A stretch of DNA of 64,000 nt, taken from positions 1 through 64,000 of the forward strand of contig NZ_JNWO01000032.1 in the NCBI RefSeq assembly GCF_000716435.1, read 5' to 3'. This document shows positions 42,711 to 49,444 of this stretch, piece by piece; positions within the stretch are counted from its first letter, which is position 1; the number at the start of each line of letters is the position of its first letter. The stretch comes from Streptomyces xylophagus (GTDB taxonomy: Bacteria > Actinomycetota > Actinomycetes > Streptomycetales > Streptomycetaceae). The notes under the pieces were generated by a model that saw only the letters and a list, made by a program, of their open reading frames with translations, had not been told where the DNA came from and did no database searches. The position numbers and the translations under genes were made by a program.

Positions 42711-43265
42711 ATGACCACACTCGCAGAACGTCCCCACACCGCACTCCTGCTGATCGACGTCCAGGTCGCCGTCGTGGCCGACGCGTACGAGCGTGACGCG
42801 GTCGTCGCGAACATCGCCGCGCTCGTCGACAGGGCACGCGAGGAAGACGTCCCGGTCGTCTGGGTCCAGCACTCCGACGAGCACGTGACGAAGGGCAGCG
42901 ACGCCTGGCAGTACGTCCCCGAACTGACCCGCCGCGAGCAGGAACCCCTGGTCCACAAGATCTACCCCGACTCCTTCGACGACACCACCCTGGAGGAGGT
43001 GCTGGCAGCCGCCCGGGTCGGACGCCTGGTGGTGGCCGGCGCGTCCACCGACGCGTGCATCCGCTCCACGATCCACGGCGCGTTCGTACGCGGCTACGAC
43101 GTGACACTCGTCGGCGACGCCCACACCACGACGGACCTGAGCAAGTGGGGTGCGCCGCCGCCGGACCAGGTCATCGCCCACACGAACCTGTACTGGAAGT
43201 ACCACACGGGCCCGGGTCGCACGGCGGGAGTCGAGGAGACGAAGGACGTCGTACTCGGGGGCTGA
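42711..43265 (+). CDS. Isochorismatase-like (cysteine) hydrolase
   Basis: A 184-residue alpha/beta hydrolase of the isochorismatase superfamily: catalytic Asp in LLIDVQVAVV (near residue 18), Lys in the region of VHKIYPDSF (about 84-92), and Cys in GASTDACIRSTIHGA near 112. Such proteins include nicotinamidases and many unknown amidases; no specific substrate is shown. ATG at 42711; a TTG two codons earlier is also open. It converges on the RsbW-like gene with 16 bp between stops. Confidence 0.85.
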   Translation: MTTLAERPHTALLLIDVQVAVVADAYERDAVVANIAALVDRAREEDVPVVWVQHSDEHVTKGSDAWQYVPELTRREQEPLVHKIYPDSFDDTTLEEVLAAARVGRLVVAGASTDACIRSTIHGAFVRGYDVTLVGDAHTTTDLSKWGAPPPDQVIAHTNLYWKYHTGPGRTAGVEETKDVVLGG

Positions 43266-43281
43266 GCCAGGCTGCCCCCCC

Positions 43282-43680
43282 TCACATCCTGACCTCGGCC
43301 CAGACCGTCTTCCGCGGATGCGGCCCCGGGGCGACACCCCAGCGGTCGGCGAGAGCGTCCACGAGAAGCAGCCCGCGCCCCGATTCGCCACAGCCGTCTC
43401 CGACTTGCAGCCGGGGGAGCCGGTCACCACGGGTGTCCGACACCTCGATACGGAGCGTTCCGGCGACGACGTACAGGGTCAGCCGGAAGTCACGTCCCGG
43501 GACGCGTCCGTGGGTCGCGGCGTTGGCCGCCAGCTCGGCGACGATTTGAGTGGCCCGGTCCAACGGGAGTTCCCAGGCGCGGAGTTGCTCTGTGGCGAGC
43601 AGCCGGGCGAGGCGGGCGCCGCGGGGAGTGGGCGACAGGAGAACCGTGAAGTTGGGAGGGGCGGCGGTTTCTTGATTCAT
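43282..43680 (-). CDS. RsbW-like ATP-binding protein (HATPase_c_2)
   Basis: A 132-residue protein with the GHKL kinase fold of anti-sigma factor RsbW: N box AQIVAELAANAATHG (about 44-58), G1-like DTRGDRLP, and GRGLLLVDALADRWG near 98-112. Divergent from an XRE-DUF397 pair, it completes the three-gene arrangement of whiJ/abaA-type developmental loci in Streptomyces, which occur in many paralogous copies. These ATPases may modulate the XRE partner or a sigma factor; the mechanism is not settled. Confidence 0.85.
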   Translation of the reverse strand: MNQETAAPPNFTVLLSPTPRGARLARLLATEQLRAWELPLDRATQIVAELAANAATHGRVPGRDFRLTLYVVAGTLRIEVSDTRGDRLPRLQVGDGCGESGRGLLLVDALADRWGVAPGPHPRKTVWAEVRM

Positions 43681-43742
43681 GTCACTCAGAGTGGCCGCGT
43701 TTGCTTCCCTGGGTGAGTGATGACGCTGGTGCGTAGCGTGAC

Positions 43743-43780
43743 TGTCTCGGCTTTGTCCCGCACTGTCTCGGCTGTCTCGG
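43743..43780. promoter_or_regulatory. Three direct repeats TGTCTCGG between the RsbW-like and XRE genes
   Basis: TGTCTCGG occurs at 43743-43750, 43764-43771 and 43773-43780, each in the context CTGTCTCGG. Located in the 137-bp divergent gap, these are candidate binding sites for the XRE regulator. Confidence 0.45.
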
Positions 43781-43817
43781 AAGTTGTACGGGTACAGGTG
43801 CGCGGTGGAGGTGGGGC

Positions 43818-44663
43818 ATGAACGAGGTTGCGGACGAGGCCGGTTGGGATGTCGAACCCGGCGACGAGATCGAGCCGTTGGTCCAGGCGGTGGGGCGGAT
43901 GCTCAGGTTTTTCCGCGAGGCGGCGGGGATGCGGGTGGCCGACCTCGCGGAAGCGATGGGCTACGGCGAGGACATGATCCGGAAGATCGAGCGCGGGGTG
44001 CGGATCCCGAGGCCGGAGTTCCTGCACCGGGTGGATCAACTCCTGAACGCGCAGGGGCACTTGAGGGCGTTCATGGAGGACATGCAGAAGGCTCGGTATC
44101 CGAAGAAGGTGCGGGAGCTGGCGGACTTGGAGGCTCGGGCGGTGGAAATGCTGCTGTACAGCAACCACAACATCCATGGCCTGCTGCAAACGTCCGAGTA
44201 CATGCAGGCGTTGTTCGACATTCGGCAGCCTCCCTACCCCCAGGACGTGGTGGAACGGGACGTGGCTGCTCGCATTGCCCGGAAGTCCATCTTCGACCGG
44301 TCGCCTGAACCCGCACTCTGCTTCATTCAGGAACAGGTGACACTGGAGCGACCCATCGGCGGCAAGGCGGTGCTGCGCCGGCAGCTCGAACACCTGCTGG
44401 AGGTAGGGAGACTGCGGAACGTCGCGCTTCAGGTCATGCCCACCGACTCCGAGGAGCACGCCGGTATGAACGGCCTGATCGAGGTGCTGAAGTTCAACGA
44501 CGGCACAGCGATCGGACGGTCCGACGGAGCGTTCAACGGGCGCCCGGTCTCAACCCCCAAGGATCTTCGGGTCCTTGAACTGCGTTATGGGATGATGCGG
44601 GCCCAGGCTCTCACGCCGAGAGAGTCGCTGGCCTTCATCGAGCAAGCGCTGGGAGCACTATGA
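43818..44663 (+). CDS. XRE-family HTH regulator with DUF5753 (whiJ-type)
   Basis: A 281-residue protein with an N-terminal HTH (about 24-75; FFREAAGMRVADLAEAMGYG, IRKIERGVRIPRPEFL) and a C-terminal DUF5753 domain (about 95-278; YSNHNIHGLLQTSEYMQALF, PALCFIQEQVTLERPIGG). It belongs to the large WhiJ-like family tied to development and antibiotic production in Streptomyces. Its stop overlaps the DUF397 gene start (ATGA), so the two are made together. Direct repeats upstream may be its operator. Confidence 0.93.
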   Translation: MNEVADEAGWDVEPGDEIEPLVQAVGRMLRFFREAAGMRVADLAEAMGYGEDMIRKIERGVRIPRPEFLHRVDQLLNAQGHLRAFMEDMQKARYPKKVRELADLEARAVEMLLYSNHNIHGLLQTSEYMQALFDIRQPPYPQDVVERDVAARIARKSIFDRSPEPALCFIQEQVTLERPIGGKAVLRRQLEHLLEVGRLRNVALQVMPTDSEEHAGMNGLIEVLKFNDGTAIGRSDGAFNGRPVSTPKDLRVLELRYGMMRAQALTPRESLAFIEQALGAL

Positions 44664-44845
44664 GCACCTCGCAACTTCACTGGTTCAAGAGCAGCTACAG
44701 CAGCAGCAATGAATCCGGCGACTGCGTCGAGGTGGCTACTACCCCCGCGACGATCCACATCCGGGATTCGAAGAACCGGCTGGGCGCGCAGCTGGCCCTC
44801 TCCGCTCCCGTCTGGGGCGAGTTCGTCACGTACGTCTCGAAGTGA
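44660..44845 (+). CDS. DUF397 family protein
   Basis: A 61-residue protein, MSTSQLHWFKSSYSSSNESGD then CVEVA, IHIRDSKN and WGEFVTYV: the standard DUF397 pattern. DUF397 proteins are always encoded next to WhiJ-type XRE regulators and are thought to act as their small partners, perhaps antagonists. Translationally coupled to the XRE gene. It is followed by the long repeat region. Confidence 0.93.
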   Translation: MSTSQLHWFKSSYSSSNESGDCVEVATTPATIHIRDSKNRLGAQLALSAPVWGEFVTYVSK

Positions 44846-44858
44846 ACGTCGGGCCGCC

Positions 44859-45104
44859 CGCTTCTTGGCCAGTGTCGTGCTTCCGCGCCCCGAGTAAAGG
44901 GCGCTCCCTACGGTCGCGTCGCCTGCGGCGATTCCGCTTCGCTCCACCCTTGACTCGGGACACTCCAGCACGTTTCAGAAGCGAGCGGGCGGCCGGTGAG
45001 GAACGGGGGCCCAGGTAGGAATCCCCGTCCCTGAACTGCGTCGCGGGCCGGTGCGGTGGGGCGCGCTCGCGCCTCGCCAGCACGCCGGGTGGGCTCAGCG
45101 GCCA
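44859..45104 (+). repeat. Left arm of a 246-bp inverted repeat
   Basis: This segment aligns without gaps to the reverse complement of 45353-45598. The outer 100 bp match at 96 of 100 positions by my reading, the inner ~45 bp at about 95%, and the middle is much more divergent. It contains hairpins GCGCCC-N8-GGGCGC (44885-44904), TCGCC-TGC-GGCGA near 44920, ACGGGG/CCCCGT in the variable part (45003-45028), and GGCGCGCTCGCGCC near 45060. No coding bias. It starts 13 bp after the DUF397 stop. Confidence 0.88.
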
Positions 45105-45352
45105 ACCGCCGGTGGGGACTCCGGGCCGGGCCTGGGTGGCAGTCCGGGCTGTGGCCCGAATCTGCCGATTGCCTCTCCCCGGGGGACCTGTCCCGAAGAA
45201 GTGTGACAGTCGCGGCGAAAGTGTCACGCTTTGCAGCCCACCCCCACCCCCCACCCTCCGTGGGCTGGGGTCATTTCTAACCAGTCACAGGGAATAGAGT
45301 GGTTAGTCTGGGACCCAGCTTCTGGCGACCCCCATCCCCACCCGCCCACAGC
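45105..45352. other. Spacer between the inverted repeat arms
   Basis: 248 bp without a plausible gene. It holds GTGACA-N13-TGTCAC (45204-45228), a stem CAGCCCAC/GTGGGCTG (45234-45267), and CTAACCA/TGGTTAG (45277-45306). Composition is C-rich and poly-pyrimidine near 45238-45260. No transposase or other cargo is present. Confidence 0.6.
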
Positions 45353-45598
45353 TGGCCGCTGAGCCGACCCGGCGTGCTGGCAAGGCGCGAGCGCGCCCCG
45401 TCACCCCGGCCCGGAACGCAGCCCACCCGACAGGCTTCTTGCCTGGGCCACCCATCCTTCCGGGCCGCTCGCTCGCTTCTCAGACGGGCTGGAGCGGGCC
45501 GAGTCAAGGGTGGAGCGAAGCGGAATCGCCGTAGGCGACGCGACCGCAGGGAGCGCCCTTTACTCGGGGCGTGGAAGCCCGACACTGGCCAAGAAGCG
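45353..45598 (-). repeat. Right arm of a 246-bp inverted repeat
   Basis: Reverse-complement partner of 44859-45104, same length with no indel. Its own divergent middle section can form a different local hairpin (AGGC-AAGAA-GCCT read on the minus strand), so each arm seems to keep structure rather than sequence there. It ends 61 bp before the YbaK gene. The outer conserved block resembles intergenic sequence I recall from other Streptomyces genomes. Confidence 0.88.
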
Positions 45599-45659
45599 AG
45601 TGGTCCAACGGTCAGAACTCAGTCGCAGGCCCCGTACACCCGCCGCTACCGTGCAGCAC

Positions 45660-46184
45660 ATGACCACGAACGACAGCGAAAACACCCACGGCTCCGAGGA
45701 CTCCGGCGCCAACCCTCGTTTCGCCGAGGCCTTGCGGGAGTTGGGTCTCGCCGAGTTGCTCGGCAGTATTCGGCGCTTCCCCGACGCCACCCGTACCGCA
45801 GCCGAGGCCGCCGCAGCGATCGGGTGCGAGTTGAGTGAGATCTGCAAGTCGTTGATCTTCGCGGCGGACGGCGTTCCGGTGCTGGTGCTGATGGACGGGG
45901 CCTCGCGCGTGGATGTGGAGCTCGTGCGGCGGGAACTCGGGGTCGAGAAGGTCACCCGGGCCAAGGCCGACGTCGTACGGGAGACGACCGGGTATGCCAT
46001 CGGTGGCGTGCCTCCCTTCGGGCATCGTACGAAGACCCGTGTACTCGCCGACCGGTCCCTGCTCGCGCACAGCGTCGTGTGGGCCGCCGCCGGCAACCCG
46101 CACGCCGTATTCCCCATGGAACCCAAGGAACTTGTCGCTCACGCCGGTGCCACCCTGGTGGACGTGCGCGAGCAGACCTCGTGA
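45660..46184 (+). CDS. YbaK/EbsC family aminoacyl-tRNA deacylase-like protein
   Basis: A 174-residue protein of the YbaK/ProX superfamily, which hydrolyses mischarged tRNA in trans. FPDATRTAAEAAAAIGCELSEICKSLIF (with the conserved Lys near 65), DGASRVDVELVRRELG, and a C-terminal GGVPPFGH motif define the fold. The specific mischarged tRNA is not evident. ATG at 45660; the frame continues upstream into the repeat but that part is not protein-like. It overlaps the next gene by GTGA. Confidence 0.9.
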   Translation: MTTNDSENTHGSEDSGANPRFAEALRELGLAELLGSIRRFPDATRTAAEAAAAIGCELSEICKSLIFAADGVPVLVLMDGASRVDVELVRRELGVEKVTRAKADVVRETTGYAIGGVPPFGHRTKTRVLADRSLLAHSVVWAAAGNPHAVFPMEPKELVAHAGATLVDVREQTS

Positions 46185-47026
46185 CCCCGGGGGTCGCCGC
46201 CGCCGTCCTGCTCGCCGCCGTCACCCACGCCTGCTGGAACGCCCTCGCCCACCGCATCACCGACAAGCTGATCGGGTTCACCCTCATCGCGGGCGGCGGG
46301 ACGGTCATCGGGCTGGCGCTCGTGCCGTTCACGGCGTTCCCGGCGGCCGGGGCGTGGCCGTACATCGGGGCGTCCGCGCTCATCCATCTCGCGTACTACC
46401 TCCTGCTGATGAAGTCCTTCCGGCTCGGTGACTTCGGGCAGGCCTATCCGATCGCACGCGGCACCGCCCCCCTCGTCGTCACCGTCCTCGCCGCCGTCTT
46501 CGCACACGAGGTACCCGATGGGTGGGCTGCGGCCGGCATCGCGCTGTCGTGCACGGGACTTACCGGCGTCGCCCTGTGGGGGATGCGCGGACGGCGCCCC
46601 AACTGGGCCGCGATCGGCGCCGCGTTGGCGACGGGGCTGTCGATCGCCGCGTACACCGTCGTGGACGGGCTCGGGGTACGGGCGTCAGGGTCCTCGTTCG
46701 GGTACATCGCCTGGCTGATGGCCGTCCAGGGCTGGATGATCCCGGCCTACGCGCTCCACCTCCGACGCGGCCAACTCCTGCCCGCCCTACGGCCGTTCGC
46801 CGCCGTCGGCTTCCTCGGCGCCGCCCTGTCCGTGCTGGCGTACGGACTCGTCCTGTGGGCCCAGACCCGCGCGGCCCTCGCACCCATCGCCGCCCTGCGC
46901 GAGTCGTCGATCATCGTGGGCGCGGCCATCGGCGCCGTCTTCTTCAAGGAGCGCTTCGGGGCGCCCCGGATCGCCGCCGCCGTGCTGCTCGTGGCCGGAA
47001 TCGGGCTGATGCTGCGGGCTGGTTGA
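46181..47026 (+). CDS. EamA/DMT family transporter
   Basis: A 281-residue drug/metabolite-type transporter with ten hydrophobic segments arranged as two five-helix repeats (about 1-135 and 150-281). LGDFGQAYPIARGTAPLVV in the first repeat and ALRESSIIVGAAIGAVFFKERFG in the second are EamA signatures. Such carriers often export amino acids or metabolites. The GTG overlaps the ybaK stop, so the two are translationally coupled; the functional link is unclear. Confidence 0.9.
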   Translation: MTPGVAAAVLLAAVTHACWNALAHRITDKLIGFTLIAGGGTVIGLALVPFTAFPAAGAWPYIGASALIHLAYYLLLMKSFRLGDFGQAYPIARGTAPLVVTVLAAVFAHEVPDGWAAAGIALSCTGLTGVALWGMRGRRPNWAAIGAALATGLSIAAYTVVDGLGVRASGSSFGYIAWLMAVQGWMIPAYALHLRRGQLLPALRPFAAVGFLGAALSVLAYGLVLWAQTRAALAPIAALRESSIIVGAAIGAVFFKERFGAPRIAAAVLLVAGIGLMLRAG

Positions 47027-47146
47027 CCGTTTCTTCACCGGGCTTGCCGACGACTTGACGATCCGTTCCATGGGTGTTCAGACGGCTGCCTGTGTGTGTG
47101 ATGTGTGGTGTCCCTAGGGTCCCTGAGGATTCGAAAGAAGGGGCTC

Positions 47147-48085
47147 ATGGAGAGACGCCACGCGGTCCGGGCCGACGGGATCACGAAGTGCTTCGGCGAT
47201 GTCGTCGCGCTCGACGGCGTCGATCTGGACGTGACGCAGGGTCAGATTCATGGTCTGGTCGGGCCGAACGGGGCCGGGAAGACCACCTTGCTCGGGCTGT
47301 TGTTGGGGTTGGCTGTCGCCGACCGTGGGCGGCTGGAGATCCTCGGTCAGGAGGTCGGGCGGGCGTTCGCCGCCCCCGACGGTGTCGCCGGGTTCGTGGA
47401 CGGGCCCGGTCTCTACCCCTCGCTCACCGCCCGGCAGAATCTCGCCGCGCTGGCCGCGTTGCGTGGAAATGACGCGCGGACGGCGGGAATTGACGACGTG
47501 CTCGACCAGGTCGGGCTCACCGATGTCGCCGACGACCGGGCCCGCGGGTTCTCGCTCGGTATGCGGCAGCGGCTCGGGCTCGCCGCCGCCCTGCTCACCA
47601 AACCCCGGCTTCTCGTGCTCGACGAACCGTCCAACGGCCTTGATCCGGCGGGCAAGAGACATGTGCACGGGGTGCTCAGCAGACTCGCCGCCGACGGGAC
47701 CAGCGTGGTGCTCTCCAGTCATCGTATGGACGACCTGGAGGTGTTGTGTTCCGAGGTCACCATCCTCGCCACGGGGCGGGTCGTCTTCTCCGGGCCGTTG
47801 AGCAAGCTGGCCACCGAGAGTCGTGAACTCGAGTACCGGTTGCGGACGTCCGACCCGCGGGCTGCACGCGACCTCGCTGCCGCGACCGGCGGGGTCAAGG
47901 TCGTCGACGACGCCGGGGCGCGGTACGACGCCGAGGTGTTCGTCGTACGCGCGCTGACCCCCGCCCTCGACGAACTGGTGGCCCAACTCGTGCGGTCGGG
48001 CATCGCGGTGCGTGAACTCGCCCCCGTGGCATCGCCGTTGGAGGCCGCGTTCCTCGCGCTCACCGATCAGGAGGCCGGTCGATGA
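47147..48085 (+). CDS. ABC transporter ATP-binding protein
   Basis: A 312-residue ATPase: Walker A GPNGAGKTT (about 40-48), signature FSLGMRQRL near 136-144, Walker B LLVLDEPSNGLDP near 157-169 and the switch His in VLSSHR. The C-terminal 90 residues form the extra domain seen in gene-3-type exporter ATPases (DrrA/BcrA group). It is coupled to the permease by ATGA overlap. ATG at 47147 has GAAAGAAGGGG upstream; TTGACG at 47055-47060 may be a -35 box. Confidence 0.92.
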   Translation: MERRHAVRADGITKCFGDVVALDGVDLDVTQGQIHGLVGPNGAGKTTLLGLLLGLAVADRGRLEILGQEVGRAFAAPDGVAGFVDGPGLYPSLTARQNLAALAALRGNDARTAGIDDVLDQVGLTDVADDRARGFSLGMRQRLGLAAALLTKPRLLVLDEPSNGLDPAGKRHVHGVLSRLAADGTSVVLSSHRMDDLEVLCSEVTILATGRVVFSGPLSKLATESRELEYRLRTSDPRAARDLAAATGGVKVVDDAGARYDAEVFVVRALTPALDELVAQLVRSGIAVRELAPVASPLEAAFLALTDQEAGR

Positions 48086-49431
48086 GCGCGATCGTCGTTG
48101 CCGAACCAGTCGCCCCCGCCCGTCGCGTCTCCGTCGCGCGCAGCTACCGCTTCGAACTCGTCAAGCTGGTCTCCCAGTGGCGCATCCGCCTGCTGGTGCT
48201 CGCCTGTTGGGTCGCGCCCGCGCTCTTCGTCGCCGGGGTGAGCCAGCAGAGCACCCTCCCCTCCGACACTCTCTTCGGGCGCTGGATGCACGCCACGGGG
48301 TGGGCCGGACCGCTGGTCATGCTTGGTTTCGCGGGGAGTTGGGCGCTCCCGTTGCTGACCTCGCTCGTCGCCGGTGACGTGTTCGCCGCCGAGGACCGGC
48401 TCGGTACCTGGCGGCATCTGCTGGTGGCGGTCCGTTCGCCCGCGCGGATCTTCGTGGCGAAGTCGCTGGCCAGCCTCACCGTCATGGTGGTGCTGGTGGC
48501 CGGGCTGGCCGGGTCCAGTGCCGCCGGTGGGCTCCTGGCCGTCGGCAACCAGCCGCTCGTCGGTCTCGACGGCCATCTGCTCGCGCCGGGGGACGCGGCC
48601 GGCAAGGTCCTGCTCGCCTGGCTCTGCGCCCTCGCCCCGACCCTGGCCCTCGCCGCGATCGGACTCCTCGGGTCGGTCGCGCTGGGGCGGTCCTCGATGG
48701 GGCTGCTGCTGCCCGTGCTGGTCGCGCTCGCGATGCAGGTCGCCCAGATGCTGCCGCTGCCGGTCGCCGTGCGCCTCGCCCTGCCCGGCTACGCCTTCAT
48801 CGCCTGGAACGGCCTGTTCACCGACCCGGCCCAGCTCGCCCCGCTCCTGACCGGCGTCGCGGTCAGCCTGACGTGGGCCGCCCTCGCGACCGCGCTGGCC
48901 TATCTCCTGTTCGTACGGCGGGACTTCACCAACCCGGCCTACGACGGTTCCGGGCGCCGCGCGATCACCGTAGGCCTGCTGCCGCTGGCCGCGCTGACCG
49001 CCGTCACCGTGGGGGCGGTCGCCGTGGCGACGCCGTCGACGGGCTCCGGGATCGAGCAGGGGAAGGTGCAGAAGTCCCTCGCGACCGTGTTCGCGCATCT
49101 GTATCGCCTGCAGACCGAGCAGTTGCACCGGCCCGCCGTCACCGAGGCGCAGCTTCGGGCCTCGGCGGCTTGCACCAAGAGCGACGGCCAGGCCGCCCAG
49201 GAGGGGGCGGGCAACGACTGGCGCTGCGTCGTGAGCTGGCATCTCCCCGGGGTCGCGGTCACGGGGACGGCGATCTACCAGCTCGACATCACCTCGGACG
49301 GGCGGTTCGTGGCGGACGGCGACGGTCCCAAGGAAGTCAACGGCTACTTCCTGGTGCGGACTTCGACCGGTGACGCCCCGAATCCGCTGTGGCAGTTCGA
49401 CGGCAACGTCGAACTGCTCGAAACCCAGTGA
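48082..49431 (+). CDS. ABC transporter permease with C-terminal extracytoplasmic domain
   Basis: A 449-residue permease with six or seven membrane segments (about 34-50, 70-95, 130-150, 185-235, 255-280, 293-313), followed by a roughly 135-residue soluble extracytoplasmic tail (QGKVQKSLATVFAHLYRLQT, CVVSWHLPGVAVTGTAIYQL). The tail has two Cys (in ACTKSD and WRCVVS) that may form a disulphide. Such a tail is not usual for DrrB-like permeases. The next gene, 13 bp later, encodes a secreted phosphoesterase, which suggests a functional link outside the membrane. Confidence 0.88.
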   Translation: MSAIVVAEPVAPARRVSVARSYRFELVKLVSQWRIRLLVLACWVAPALFVAGVSQQSTLPSDTLFGRWMHATGWAGPLVMLGFAGSWALPLLTSLVAGDVFAAEDRLGTWRHLLVAVRSPARIFVAKSLASLTVMVVLVAGLAGSSAAGGLLAVGNQPLVGLDGHLLAPGDAAGKVLLAWLCALAPTLALAAIGLLGSVALGRSSMGLLLPVLVALAMQVAQMLPLPVAVRLALPGYAFIAWNGLFTDPAQLAPLLTGVAVSLTWAALATALAYLLFVRRDFTNPAYDGSGRRAITVGLLPLAALTAVTVGAVAVATPSTGSGIEQGKVQKSLATVFAHLYRLQTEQLHRPAVTEAQLRASAACTKSDGQAAQEGAGNDWRCVVSWHLPGVAVTGTAIYQLDITSDGRFVADGDGPKEVNGYFLVRTSTGDAPNPLWQFDGNVELLETQ

Positions 49432-49444
49432 AGGGAACAGTTCC

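Noticed and set aside
44846..45659. Hypothetical proteins encoded in the inverted repeat region
   Set aside because: Frames such as the Arg-rich ones from 44826 or 45299 come from the repeat itself on both strands, overlap each other and have no proper codon bias.
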